From Dendrophyllia cribrosa (Eukaryota; Cnidaria; Anthozoa; Scleractinia; Dendrophylliidae): DNA of 64,000 nt. A model generated the notes under the pieces. That model was not told the DNA's origin. It did no database searches and saw only the letters and a program-made list of their open reading frames with translations. Positions 23,163 to 37,400 of this stretch are shown here, piece after piece; the first letter of the stretch is position 1; each line of letters starts with the position of its first letter. Where the stretch lies: the NCBI GenBank assembly GCA_024195265.1, contig JAJLRJ010000009.1, forward strand, positions 9,480,791-9,544,790. Direction: 5' to 3'. The position numbers were made by a program, and so were the translations under genes.

Positions 23163-25818
23163 ATGACAGAAAAACAGCGGAGCGAACAATCTTCACCTCC
23201 GACCTCGTCTGGAGGTGTTTCTGGTTTAGTAAACAAACCGCTGAGACACTTGAACCCAGTGACGGGCGAATCAGACGAACCGATCTTGGTAGGTTTTGAA
23301 GAGGTCAGTGCCGCGGCATACAGGATACGTAAAGGAGTTAGAAAAACACCATGTGATGTAAGTATTTTAAGCTTACTTGCTGCTAATAGGTTCATCAGCC
23401 GGCTTTGTTGGGTAATCACTAATCAATGTATTGTTGGTTTGCACCTAATACATCATATCAAATTTCAGAAGCATTAAACAACAGATTTCGATTCCAAAAT
23501 GTTTATGGAATTGTAGAGAGTTTAAAACTACACATCTGGGCCAAATTTTGAAGCGCAAGAGCATTTCGTTCAAGAGTTATAGGCGAATGAGTATTCGACA
23601 TTTTTAGTAAGAAATGTATGGAGCGGCCATCTTGGTGTCCCACTTTAATGACCCCACCAACACGGTGGCCAAAAATTCAAAGTCTTAGTGACACCAAAAA
23701 TCGCATTGCAAAATATTGTACAAGTATAATCCATTAAATCGGCTTATAAGCTTACTTCCAGAAAGGGGTCATTGAGGTTAAAAAAGAGGTATTTCATGGG
23801 GTTTGGGAGGTCATCAAAACCCCTTAGAATGGAAATTCCAAGGGGAGGGGGTGGAAGGGAGGGGGGAGGAGGGAGGAGGGGATGGGGTGGAAGGGGGAGG
23901 GGGTGGAAAGGGGGAGGAGGTGAGGGTGGCGAAAGTTGCCAAAAACATACCTAGGACGTTCTTGCCGGGAGCTCTTCAATTAAACAAATTTATTTGCAAA
24001 TGCCTTGTCGTTATCAATTGTCTGGGTCATATTATAAGACATATGCAATATGATGAGTATTGTCATTACTCATATACTAAACGTAATGCTGACATTTTCA
24101 AGAAAAACCAAATGTTATATATTACCAACATTCAATTATATAATATATGTACTGAGTATGACTGTTTTAATTTAATATTTTCTAACAGAGATCTAATATG
24201 TCAGAGGTTCTAAATATGGATTTGTTCTTTAAAAAGGAATACCTTCAACACACTGGAAGGTAAGCAAACTCTTATATGTTTACTTTATGATACAGTAACT
24301 TTAATTTTCAGTTGTCTTCAATGTTTCTTGTATTATTTTTAATTACATGTAGTATCACTCATCTCATTTAAAGTGCACCTAAACCCCAACTTTTTTTTCT
24401 TTTAATCAACTCAAGTTACGTTGAAAAGTAGAATAGACTGTGAAATATTTCTTGTTTTTAATGTTGCGTTAGTGAGTTATAGAGATTTGAATTTACAAAA
24501 TGCTATTTAGATGACGTCAAATCAAGACTCGTTTATTATACAACTACTTGTTTCCACCTCCAAGTAATATTTTTTTTTACAAATCAATTGACTATAAACA
24601 GTTTTTGTTAGTATTTCTTAAATTGATTATCCTTAAGCTGTGAACTGCATTATTTGTAAATTAAAGTAGAAATAATGGTAAAGTCTTGATTTGATGTCAT
24701 CTAATTAGCATTTTGTAAATTCAAATCTCTATAACTCACTAACGCGACATTAAAAACAAGAAATATTTCACTATTCGACTTGGGGTTTAGGTACACTTTA
24801 AGGTGAAGTGATTAGGTCATGCTATCACACATAATCACCCATGGCCATGATGCTTGTAAAATAACATTACTGATCCCAGCAGTATGCAGGCCTGACTAAA
24901 TGTCATAACATGTATACGAATCTAGTGAAATTAAACTCGGGCCTGTAAAAGAAAATTATGAGTGAGCTTCCACTACCAGTTCAATATCTCCAGGACTGAC
25001 ATCAGACTAGAACTCAACTGCCATTCTTGATCTCTCGAGGTCTGGTATCTGAATAACTTTCCATTAATATTATTGCCCCCTCCCTTTAATGGCACTTAAG
25101 AGGGGAGGGTCAGGGAGGAGTTTATTCCTTGATTTTTTTTAGGTTGTTTGAGTTTTGCAAATGTTGGATGTAAGTTAGTTCACAGTTAAGTTTGATTTTA
25201 AGAATTTCTGATTTCTCCATAAAGTAAATTTACTGGTAGTTATGAATAATTTATTAATACAATTTATTTTTTATTAGTTTCAAAGAAAGAGGTGCAAGAA
25301 ACACCCTTCTTATGCTGTCTAAAGTAGGTGTTTAAAATATTATGCTTAAAAGCATTTAGCTCAAGTACTTGCATGTGTATCATTCAGTTTCATTTAATTT
25401 TTACACAATAAAATCTCAAATCATACCCTCATATAATGGGTCGTTACTTTATAAACTTTTACAAACTTCAAATTTTGTCTTGAATGTAATGAAATATTAT
25501 TACACTATTTTATTGCCAATATGCCTGATTATCAAAAATGGTATTTCTTCATGAAAATATTTAAGTTCAGTTGAATGGATTTAAAAAAGTGCTCAACTCT
25601 AATTCATTAGAGGAGCAAAGACAAATTCATTGAATGTAGATCAGACTTCAGAAGATATTAAATCATTTAATGATCTGCACTCATCAGGCAATTTTAACAA
25701 AGATTCGTTAAAATTGTCTGATGAGTGTGGTCATCTTTTGACCCTACAAAACAGAGCTGTAGCATTATGACGAATGAACATCTTCTGAAGTCTGATCTAC
25801 ATGTACATTCAATGAATT

Positions 25819-25897
<79 letters not shown>

Positions 25898-28421
25898 TAG
25901 TTTGCAAAAATTTTGAAACCCCCAAAATATATCATTTATTATATCCCTGCTCTCTAACAATGCTATATGTCTGGATATAATGATATATTTTGGGGGGTTC
26001 AAAATTTTTGCAAACTGCTGTATATATATATATATATCATACTCAGCAATAAAACTGGAATTATCTGCCACCTATTCTTACTTCATGACATGTGTAGGCG
26101 TGGTTGTATAGTGGTTAATTAGTGTGTGGAACTTCTGAGTTCCGAAGGTTGGTGGTTTGATATGCCTGCAGATCTCTGCCATTTTGTTGTTTCCTGAGAC
26201 AAGATAGTTTACTCCATTTTGTTTCTCTCCACCCAAGTGTGTAAATGGGTACCATGCATGCAACAAAATTTTGAGGATAACCCTGTGATGCATTGCTTAA
26301 CATCCCATCCAGGAGGGAGCAGCAATACTCCTATTTGCTGCATGCTCCAAGTTCCGGCCGAGTGGGACACCTGTGGCTTGTATGTGGCTTTACCTTTATT
26401 CTTATACTTCATGCATTCTTTCTGACTGCTTTTCAGAAGGCGTGGCTGATGTTTATTTCAGTTGTTATGTTAACCCTATTCGGCCTGGGGGGGGGGGGCA
26501 CAAAGTGCCCGCGCTAACTTTCAACATTCATAACTTCTTTAATATGTATTCAAACGCCATCAAACTTTGTGACTTTTCCTAAAATTTATCTGGCAACAAT
26601 TTGATATGACAATTTTTTGATCACGTGACTTGATGTTTCCATGGCAACAAGATTTTGACAGCCATGTTTTTTGAAATTTGCATATTTATACCTTTGAATG
26701 TAGAAAAAACAATATTTATTGATATAACTTTTGTATTTTTACATCATTTAGCGTTTATTTGTTGGTTTTGATTAATTTTGCGTTAATTTGGATGGTTTTT
26801 AAGAGGTTTTAAAAAAACTCAGAAATCCAAGATGGCGGATCCAAGATGGCGGCCGTATAACTAATTACCTAATAACTACGTCATATGACGTCATCGTTCC
26901 ATTGTGCGGACCGCAAAGGAGACAGTTTTGGATGTACTATGTACCCTCTAGGTTTCATTGTCGTAGCCTTAATGTTCTTGAAGTTACGAAGGCTCAGGAA
27001 CTCAAAAAAAGCCCAGGCTGAATAGGGTTAATCAAGGGAAAGCATTGTAATCAGTTGAACCCTACACTGTACTTTATGGATAGCCACTCAATACGGCCCC
27101 ACAGAATTAAGCCCATATATATTTTCACTAAAATTACCCACTGACTTAATGCAGACACTCCATTAATACAGACACTGCATTTTATGGTCCTGATAGTGTA
27201 ATTACAGGGTTCAACTGTAACTTCATTACCAATTAACTCATGCCTGGCAGGCAGACCTGCTAGCGAGAGTGCTTAAAAAGTGTAAGAACACTAATTGGAA
27301 AATGTATGAATAGTGAATGTCTAGTTGAACAATTTGCCACAATGTGCATCTTTATAACTAGAAACACATGAATAATCAATAACATAATTTTTTTCCATTT
27401 TTGGATATTTTAGGGTACCTTTAAAAGAATACCCACAAAATATCCCAAATTTGGCAGAGTGTGACAAGTCACAACCGGGGAACTTGGTTGGGAATTCTCT
27501 GCCTGGGACTTGTCTCACTTTCCCAAATTTGGGTAGACTGCTAGCAGTCCCTCTCTGGATAGTCGAGTGGGCGAGCAAATATGTGATCAGTGATTGACCT
27601 AGTAAGTGAAAGTAATGAGCTTGTTTTCATGATTAGCTCACCCGCTCAATTGACTGAAAAGGGACGGCTTAAGCAGTCTAAAATTTGGGAAACAAAAGAA
27701 ACTGCAAACTGATCTTTACGGTAGAAAAACAGAAGCAGAAGCAATTAAAATAAAATAAAAGTGGCACTATTATATTCCACTTTTATTTTATTTTATTTGC
27801 TTCTGCTTCTGTTTTTCTGCCGTAAGGATCAGTTTGCCGTTTCTTTTGTTTCACTTCAAGTATTAATACTGATCTAGGTTTGGAAACCCAGATCCGGCCA
27901 TTCTTAACTGTTTGTTGCAGTGATTGTGCATTCTATGTTTCTTTTCATAAAATTTGGGAGTTCTGTGGGTGTTCTATAAATACCCCTTTTTCCTGTGAAA
28001 ATACCAACCAAAATACCATTGTTTTTACTGTTCCCAGCCGATCAAACACAGCACTTAGTATACTACATGTACAGCAAGTCTTTTTTTTGCAGGATCAAAA
28101 GACGAAAGGTGTAATAGCAGCTTCAGCCGGAAACCACGCCCTAGCATTATCGTATCATGGTAAAGACCTTGGGATCCCTGTTACTGTTGTTATGCCATTG
28201 AATGCACCTATTATGAAGATCTCGGCATGTAAGAAGCATAGTGCTACAGTGCATGTGAATGGCACGGATCTTATTGAGGTAGTTTTCTTTTGGTAATTTG
28301 AAATGAGCAACATTAAGTAGTGTCTGCAGGAAACAAATTAGAACTAAAAAAAAACACAACGTCACAAACTACCCTTCCTCCAACCCATTCCTCTTTTTAC
28401 TTAACCCCCCCCCCCCCCCCC

Positions 28422-28464
<43 letters not shown>

Positions 28465-31400
28465 CCTCACATTAAAGCAGGTCTTGACCAAGCACTATAA
28501 ATCAGACAGGGAATTTTTTCACAAAAGAACAAATGTTTTACTCCATAACATTCAACTCCATGGTTAGGAATAACACTTGCAAAGAAGAAGGACTGGGGTT
28601 TGTGTAGTCGGATAGAGGGGAACTGGGGAGAGAAGGAAAGGACCGTTGCAATAAAGACCCCCTTTTCTTCATTTCTGCGGACGCTGGCGGCCACAAAATT
28701 CCGATTGGTTAATTCACGTTGGGAGGTAAACATAGTAAATTCTTGGGTGAGGTCAGCCATGCATAAAAGCGTGCGCCAGTTTCTGATTGGTGAACGTATT
28801 GACAGTTGACACAATTCGATTACAAGGAAATCGGTGGGCGTAATGCGAATAGCCTTGTTCTTATAGCATGCAGGCGTTCCTTCCCTTCACCCCTTTCCTT
28901 TTTCGCGCCCCTCCCCCCTCTCCGTTGACGCCTGCCACGCAGGCTAACTACAAATGGCATCTTTGCTGCTACATGTAAGAAGTTGAAGGCAAACACTGTT
29001 GCATTTTGTAAACTTGTAAATGTGCAATTTTAGAATCACTATGTTGTTAATCCTTTGAGTTTTGTAGCTAATTTATCTTAATATTTTTCTAAATTTTCTT
29101 TTTTCAGTCAAAAGAAATTGCCCTTAAGATGGCAAAGGCGAATGGATTGGCTTACATAAACGGGTAGGAATGTTGGTGCTGTTCAGTCATTGGAATACCG
29201 TAAAGTTCCGAAAGAAACGACCCTTGTTACTTTCGGATTTAACAGCCTTCGTTACTATCCCTACTTTCGAGAGGGTATCGCTAATGGGTCCATTCACCTT
29301 TAGTATATAATAGTAATAATAGTACATATATAAAAATATAAACACAATTTGTATTTAAGGTCTCGTCCACACTACGCCGGATAAATTTGAAAACGGCGTT
29401 TTACTTTGAAAACGCAACAAAAGTCTTCCTTCCACACTTAAGACGCCTAGCCGGAATTTAACTTCATTCACTTTGGAGAACGTTTTCGAAAAGTTCCGTT
29501 TTCAAAATGTTTCCCGTCCACGCTAAAACGCCTAGCCGGAGTTTTCAAATTTATCCACACTGGAGACACTGGGGAGCTTTTTTGAAAAGTTCCGTTTTCA
29601 AAATGTTCTTAGTCCACACTAAAATGCAAAGCCGGCGTTTTCAAATTTATCCACTTTGAAGAGCGTTTACGAAAAGTTTCGTTTCGGTCGTTTTCGGTAA
29701 ACAATTTATCCGGATTAGTGTGGACGGTAGGCCTAACCATAAGAATAAAGTTGCGTTTTCAAATTTATCCGGCGTAGTGTGGACGGAGCCTAAATGGTAA
29801 TTTTAAAGTCAGCACTACATTACAAAAAATGTCTCCATAACTGACTCTGGGAGTGAAAGGGTTAAAAATGGACTTCATCCATGTTGCAGTTCACATAGAT
29901 TCTCTTACATTTTGTAGGTATGATCATCCTAACATCCTCTCAGGTCAGGGTACATTGGGACTGGAGATCGTAGAAGAAGTGCCTGATGTAGATGCTGTTG
30001 TGATCCCTGTGGGAGGAGGAGGCTTGTTGGCTGGTGTGGCTGTGGCCGTGAAAGGATTGCGTCCTGATGTTCAGATAATTGTAAGAACGACTTGCCGTAC
30101 TTTTATGTTAAAGCAGTTTTAATTAAGTGTCGAAAGTAATTTCGCAATTGCTTTAATTGGTTTTGCATTGCTACGGTTTGTGATTGGCTAAAAAACCTTG
30201 CGCCACTTTCTCGACCAATCATGAAGTAGAACAAAAACCAATTGTGACTTGCCTGCACGTGTTTTCCCGCGCTTGGCGCCGGCTACATGTATTTGCTTCG
30301 AGCTCTGATTGGTTCACTGGATTGTTTACGACAGCTGTGATTTGTCAGAGTAATTACTTTGGTTTTGGTGTTACGACACTCAAATGAAAACTGCTCTATG
30401 TCTTCAGACTTACTAATTCAGCACATCATAGCAAACGAAAGCAGACCGCATCAACAATTTACTACAGTTGAAGGTTCCTCCAGGTTCAACCTCCTCTCGC
30501 AAGGGGCCTCTTTTGCAAAATACCATTTTTTTAGTCAAATCATTGTAGTCGAAACCTCTGTCACCCGACCTGGTGATTTGAATTTCTCAATTGTTTTTAA
30601 CGTCTTGTAAGCGACCACCTGCCCTTATTTCGATCACTACAGACGCAAATTGAAATACACGATACAATACACGATCGAAAACGCACAGATTTTCAAAAAC
30701 TGTTGCCCAAAAGAAAGATTTTTGAAAATGGTGAATTATTTTTTTCGTGTGGATGGTAAAAATGAACACAGACGAAGATTTTAAATTATAAATTATAAAT
30801 AGATTATAAATGGATGATGTAACAAATGTGGTAGAGGCCTATAATACGTATCTGGATTCTAGCATTTCTCGTTGTCTAAGTGAGTGACCTAAATTAGTGT
30901 GTCGTGACATGTTATTTTTGTAACTACAACGTAAATCGTTCCATTACTTTGCAGGGAGTGGAGTCTGAACGTTGCGCCAGCTTTCAGGCCGCAATGGATG
31001 CTGGTCATCCTATTAAGATAGAAGCTAATCAATCTTTGACATTAGCTGACGGTGAGGTTTTTACCGATGTATTAAGTTTAACAGCCCAGTTAAACTAGGT
31101 ATTTCGACTATCTGGTATTTGTCAAGCAAGGATAAGTGTTAATTTATGCGTCATTGTTACAACTGTAAGGTTGATCGCAGTTTTTACGTGAAAGGATAAC
31201 CCCAGAACATGCACTAATAATGATATTATATACAGGCCCTGAATATGAATAATCGCTCGTTCTGATTGGTTCCCTCAGTACTACAAGGATATTTATTGGC
31301 TTTTAGTAATTATACCAAACCGGTGGAAAGTGTTTTCGAGCGCTTTGATTGGTTACTCAAACTCTGGATAGTATTTGTCAGTGTATACTAAAACAGTGGA

Positions 31401-34400
31401 TAGCATTGTTGGCGCGCTCTGATTGGCTACTGAAACTCGGGATAGCAAGTGCTATTCACCTCCAAGCAATTTGCTCGCGAACACTGTAATCGTTGACAGG
31501 AATAAGTGAAGAGTTAAAAAAATATCATTTTCGTGCTAAATTATCTCATTGTTGAATATTTCCACCAATCAGATTTGTTCAGTCCCTTTCTTGAAATTCC
31601 TGATATCTAACAATCACTCTGATTGGTGTAAATATTCATGTACGATTACAAGTTCATGCAGTAATAGTTACAGTCGAACCCCCTTAAGGTCCCTTAATAT
31701 GGACACCAGAGGGACAGACCAGAGTGTCCACATTAGAGAGGTAGAGATTGTATCAATTTTGTCATCTTTGTCCATATTTTGGAGTTGTCCGTAAGGAGTA
31801 GTTCTACTGTATTTTGTTTTAGTAAATGAATCCGGCAGTACAGTCGAGCCTCTCCTTACGGAAACCTCCATAATGCGGATTCCTTACTGTTACAGACAGG
31901 TTTCTTGATCTCAATGATACACAATTCATACAATCCCTACCTCTAAACTAAATACGGACACCTCCATAATCCGTTACTCTGGTCTGTTCATTTGGTTTTC
32001 CGTATAAAGGAGGTTCCACCGTGTAGAATTAGTTTCCATATCTAGACCAAAAATGTACTACATTACATGTAGTTTCCTTGTTGTTAATTGAACGCACAGG
32101 TCTGTGTGTCTCCAAGGTTGGTTCCAACGCCTTTGCGACAGCTTCAGGACTGATTGATAAGGTAATCAGTGTCAGGTGAGCTACACAGGGAGACCAGCTT
32201 GGGTGGTTATTCAAAAGGCTGCGTAAAGTACTCGTGCAATCCTCTTAATAGTCACCAAAACTTTCGAGGGTAGCAACACAGTGTAAACAAAATTTTCAGA
32301 ATTTTACCCTACTCCTAACACAACGCAAAGATGATATCGAATTTTCATATTTGCCAGAACGGCAAAAAATATAGCATGATTTTGCTGTCTATTTGCAACA
32401 AAACTGACAAATAAACAAAAAATTTTCAGTATATGTTTTGTGGCTCAAATTTTTCTTTGGTTAAAAATTTTCAAACCGGTTTGATTTTTTTCCATTGTCT
32501 CAGATTATGGTAATGAATCCGAGACAGAAGAAAATAGAAATGAAACTGCTTTGAAAATTTTCAAACCAAAAGACAAATTTGAACCACAACATTTGCATAC
32601 TGAATCTCACGGATGAGCTCTAATCGCCAGCGTTGGCTAACTGGTTGGTGCTTCCCGATTATTTAAACTTGATCTCGTAATAATTAGAAACATAATTAAA
32701 AGATAGTTTAAGGTCGACTAACTAGTTCTAACTATACTGTGTCCTTCTCCATTCCTAATCTTCTTCCTCATATATTAATATATTTATTTTTTTGTTCTGT
32801 TTTTTTTTTGCACATCTTTATATTGTGTAGTGTGTATCAAATAACAAAATAATGTAAATTTATTAGAATGAAGTAAATAAATAAAATACAAATCTCGTGC
32901 AAGCGATTAAATATCCTCCTTAGAACACCCATTACGAGCGGCCGCCTTTTTATTTTTCAGCGAAGACTTTATTGCTCTTGCTATTTTACGTCTGATTGAA
33001 GAAGAGAAAGCAGTTGTGGAGGGCGCTGGAGTGACTGCTTTTGCCGCTATACTTGCTGGCTTGTTACCTGAACTGCAGGACAAAACGTAAGCACAATAGT
33101 CCATTTTACAGTTGTCTTCTTAGTGTCCTGGCGTTTGAGTGGAAGCGAGACTGAAGGTGACCTTGCTATGATACAGACCTTGGAGCTTTTCAGATGTAAA
33201 TTTAGCTAGTTAGCATGAGAAAAACATTATTAACATATGAAAGGCAGAAAGGTTTGTATCAAAGCAGGAAGACCTTAGATAACAACGGTCTGGACCACCT
33301 CGGACACTTATTGAGAATTATATAACGTAATGTCGACACTTAGACTTTTATTTTCAATAAATTTTTAAGTGTAAAAAAAAAAATCTAAAATCCCCACTCA
33401 GGATTGAACCTGTGACCTCAGCTAGGTTTAGGCTTACATAGCCTACCGTACCACTGTACCACCTAGCTTCTCGGGTTGTTTAGGCCTAAATTTAACTATA
33501 TAAACTGCTAACCCCAACCTAGCCTGCATAACAGGCATTATAATTCAACACATTGATACACTGCCCAAATATGGTCAAAAAGTAATCGATATACGTTATG
33601 TCTACATGACGTATAACCAGCGATGGCGGTAAATTTCGCATTTTGAAGGAAAGCGAAAATGACTGCTGCCTGCAATTTCGTGTTTTTGGGCGAAAAAGTG
33701 CGTGAACTATTAGTTAAATAAGGGAAAAGAAAGAAAAAAGAGAAGACTAATGAAAAGTAATAAGAGAAAATATTGTTCACATGATTGGACAAAAAAGGCG
33801 CGAAATTTTCGCGTTGTCGCGGTCGCAGTGTTGTTTCTTGGCGTAGCTGAATGAAAACTGGTTCAAAGTTTAACCGCTCGACAAGGAGTGAATGAAGGAG
33901 CACAATTTTCGTAAAATTCCTTTGGTAATCACCTCTGGAATATGGTATAGACTTGATGCTTCCTCAGAAAAGTTTCTTTTCTCGTCATTACGGCTGTAGG
34001 AGCTAAAAAAAGGGCTAAAAAACGATCAAGCTTGTAAACAACATTGATCGACTCAGCTCGTACTTCGATGTTTGAAAATTTGGTGCTGATGGAAGGGAAT
34101 AAAAAGCCAAATCAACTACAGGTACGATGTTTTAACCGTTTCTTGTATCCTTTAGCTGTGAATTTTTGTAAGACATAAGCTTACTGTCCACGCTGCAGTT
34201 CTTTCCGACTTTTCGCCGCTATGTTTAGGTTCGTAACCGTGTATTCAATTTGTTTTGATTCTGAATTGAACTTTTTAAGATACAAAACACTTGTAACTAA
34301 GACATTCTATGCCATTTCACTGTGTTTTAATTCTTGTAGTCACTACTCTGTCCCGTTCTTTGAGTAGACGAAAGCTCTTCGTAGAAACTCTCAACTGATT

Positions 34401-37400
34401 GTGTACGCTAAATTAATTTTAGCTTGGCAAAAGTTTCGGCATTCGCTAACTTGTTGTTTAAGAAACGGTGCGAGGTAAAATATTGTTGTTAGCCTTTTTA
34501 CTTAATGAAAGGTTGTATATCTCAATGAATTTTTTTCTCGAAACTGTGATTTGTTATCAATGTGTTGAATTATAAAACAGTTTAATAATATTGACAAAGG
34601 CGCCACTTTCATTCATGATGTGTGATGTTGCAAGTTTCGCGCGGTAAAACATATGTAAGCTTTTTTTAAAATAAAAGGCTTGTCGGCGATATTTTATCTT
34701 GAAACAGTGCTTTGTTATCAATGTGTTGAATTATAAAACTATTATAGCGCTCAAGCTTGCGTGATATCGCCTAATTTTAGCCGACTCGGCCTACGGCCTC
34801 GTCGGCTAAGTATTAGGCGATATCACGCGCGCGTTCGCGCTATAATAGTTAATTATTATGGCGCTCAAGCGGGTTTTGGGTCGCGAGCGCCACAATAACG
34901 CCTGTTATGCAGGCTAACCCCAACCTCAACTGAAAGCTAACCAGTTACTCCGTTATATAAGTCTCAATAAGGCGTCCGAGATGGTCCAGGCCGTTGTTAT
35001 CTAAAGTCTTCCATCAAAGCAAGGTCACCTCCAGCCTCGCTTCCACTCAAAGGTACGGTCACCAAGCACACAACTGTAAAATGGACTATTGGTTGTTTTC
35101 TAGTTTTCACTGAGAGAATGCATGATCTGTTAGAAATAGACAAAATCACACAAAGCGGAAGACATGTTCGGTCTATTAAGTGATTGGCTATAAGAAAAAA
35201 AAATGAGTTTGATTGGATAACCGAAACCATAGCAGCCTTTTTTGTTTTGTTTTGTTTTTCTTTACCTTATCTTATCATCTGTGTTCAGTGCTAATTTATT
35301 TTAGGGTAATTGTGATTTTAAGGTAATTATAATAATAAATTTACAGTTGTTGTCAGGTGATCGTTAAAAAAAAGACATCTTGCCAACGTGCAAAGTGAAC
35401 AGTTTGTATTGTTATAAGAAAGATACATAATGTTCAGCATGTCGTGAGCGTGGAACAATGAAAAAAATATAATTCCTCGAAGGAAATCGAACTCGTGACC
35501 TTCCGGAAAGCGGTCGGACGCTCTAACCAATTCGCAACAGGGACATGCTGGGAGATAAGTGGCGAGCTGGGTTATTTACAAGGTAAGCGTGGCCAACAGG
35601 TTTTGTGGCAACACAAGTTTGCAAACATTATATTGCCCTATGAAGGAGCCTTTGAGACGACAAACTTACCTGCATGCATGCAGCTTAGCCAACAGTTTTT
35701 TTCCTAGGGTTGTTATTCCGCTGTGCGGAGGGAATATCGACTCCACTGTTCTGGGTCGTTGTATTGATCGCGGTTTAGCTGCAGATGGAAGGCTCTGTAG
35801 ATTTATTGTCACCGTCAGTGACCGGCCAGGGGGAATTGCCGAACTAACAAGGCTGTTATCTTCACTAGGAGCTAGGTAAGCTGAACTGAGAAGGCCCAGA
35901 AATAGTGTGTTTTCACTCACGTGACTGGCGGCCATATTGGAGTGCTAAAACAATAGGAAATGTTTGAATGAGAATAGAGTTAAAACTTTGGATTCGTTTA
36001 GGACACCAATATGGCCGCCATTTCATTGTTTTGGAACACCAATATGGCCGCCGTGACTGCAGATCTGTTTCGCCATTTTCTCCGTCCCTTCTAATTACTT
36101 GCCATGATAATATATATAGATAGGCTGAGCCTAACAGCGTCGCTCTCTGAACAAGCTTAACTAAGGTGAAACTTAACTTAGGTGAAAGGTCGGAAGCACA
36201 AGAATTAAGATTGACGACCGGGCTATTTTTCAATTTTAGCAATTCTCAAAAACAGTATTACGCGACCGTCTAGTGCACAGTACATTTAGACCGTACAAAA
36301 GTTCACAAAAACAACTTTTTCAGATTCAGCTATAATGTAGTGTTGTTCTTTTGCCTCAAAATCATATACCAAACTGCATTTTACTAATTCAAAGTTTGCT
36401 TAAATTTGCCTTCTTGTTTACATGGCGAAGATAAATGTTTTGTACAAGACCAAAATGATTTTTAAACTTAACATTTCCGACAAAATTTTATTGCAAAAGA
36501 AAGTTAAAAAGATGTTTAATTCACTGTGTAAAAGGCATCGTAGGACGCCTAATGTTACGATAACAGGAGCGTGTTGAAAATGGTCTAAAATGGCCAAAAT
36601 TCAATGGTCCATGAAAGCACCCGCGGACTCGAAAGGCTAATTTTCGACTTATTGAAATTTTGAAAAGAAGTAAAATGAAATCGAAACTTTTAAACCCATT
36701 TTCGAAAATAGGTCACTAAATAGGCTCTTTTGGAAAAATAAAAATAAATTCGAAATATTGCCTCTGTCCTCGGATTCTCGATATTTACAGACATCCGCTC
36801 TTAAGCACGTTTTAAAAAACAATTCTCCAGAACTAACAAGAACACAATGAAAAAGTCAATCACAGATTGATATCAACATAAATTCCCATCGAAAAATGTA
36901 ATATGTTTTACCTTTAGTCTCGCGCTTGCTTGGAAATTCTTTAAATCTCCGCTTCTTTGGTTCTGAAATCCGTAATAAAAACAAACATCTCCCCGCATTG
37001 ATATCTGACCTTTAGCGGAATGTCTCTCAGACTTTCTGAAGAAGACGTGCCTGGGGCGTCATATCAAGGAAAAGAACCAGAAGAAAAGTACTTTGTTGAT
37101 TTTTAGATAAGCTGAGTTGATTGTAAAGCCTAGTTTTCAAGATAAGTTTTACGTCTTTCACGCTTTCGTGTTGTGACGCGTACGTGTTTATAGTTTCACG
37201 AATCGTGTGGCTTATAAGAGTGAGATCTTTCGGTTTCATTCGGCTTCAAACAATGTTTAAGAACAATTTCGAGGAAGTGTCAAGCATCTGATACCATATT
37301 TCAAAGCCGTGCGGTTGAACAGCTTTGCCAACGTGAACGGCGACAAACGGCAACATTTTTCGCGCCTTTTTTTCGTTCAAGTCGTGTGATCAATTAGATT

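Larger units (their letters stand above)
33094..35092. mobile_element. Outer foldback element in intron 9
   Basis: Left arm begins CAATAGTCCATTTTACAGTT; right arm ends AACTGTAAAATGGACTATTG. The arms pair for about 240 bp (GAGTGGAAGCGAG, GGTGACCTTGCT, GATAACAACGG). A tRNA-like fragment and a MULE-type element sit inside. Confidence 0.8.

Noticed and set aside
23772..24213. Gly/Arg-rich open frames
   Set aside because: They read through the polypurine tract; no homology or splice fit.
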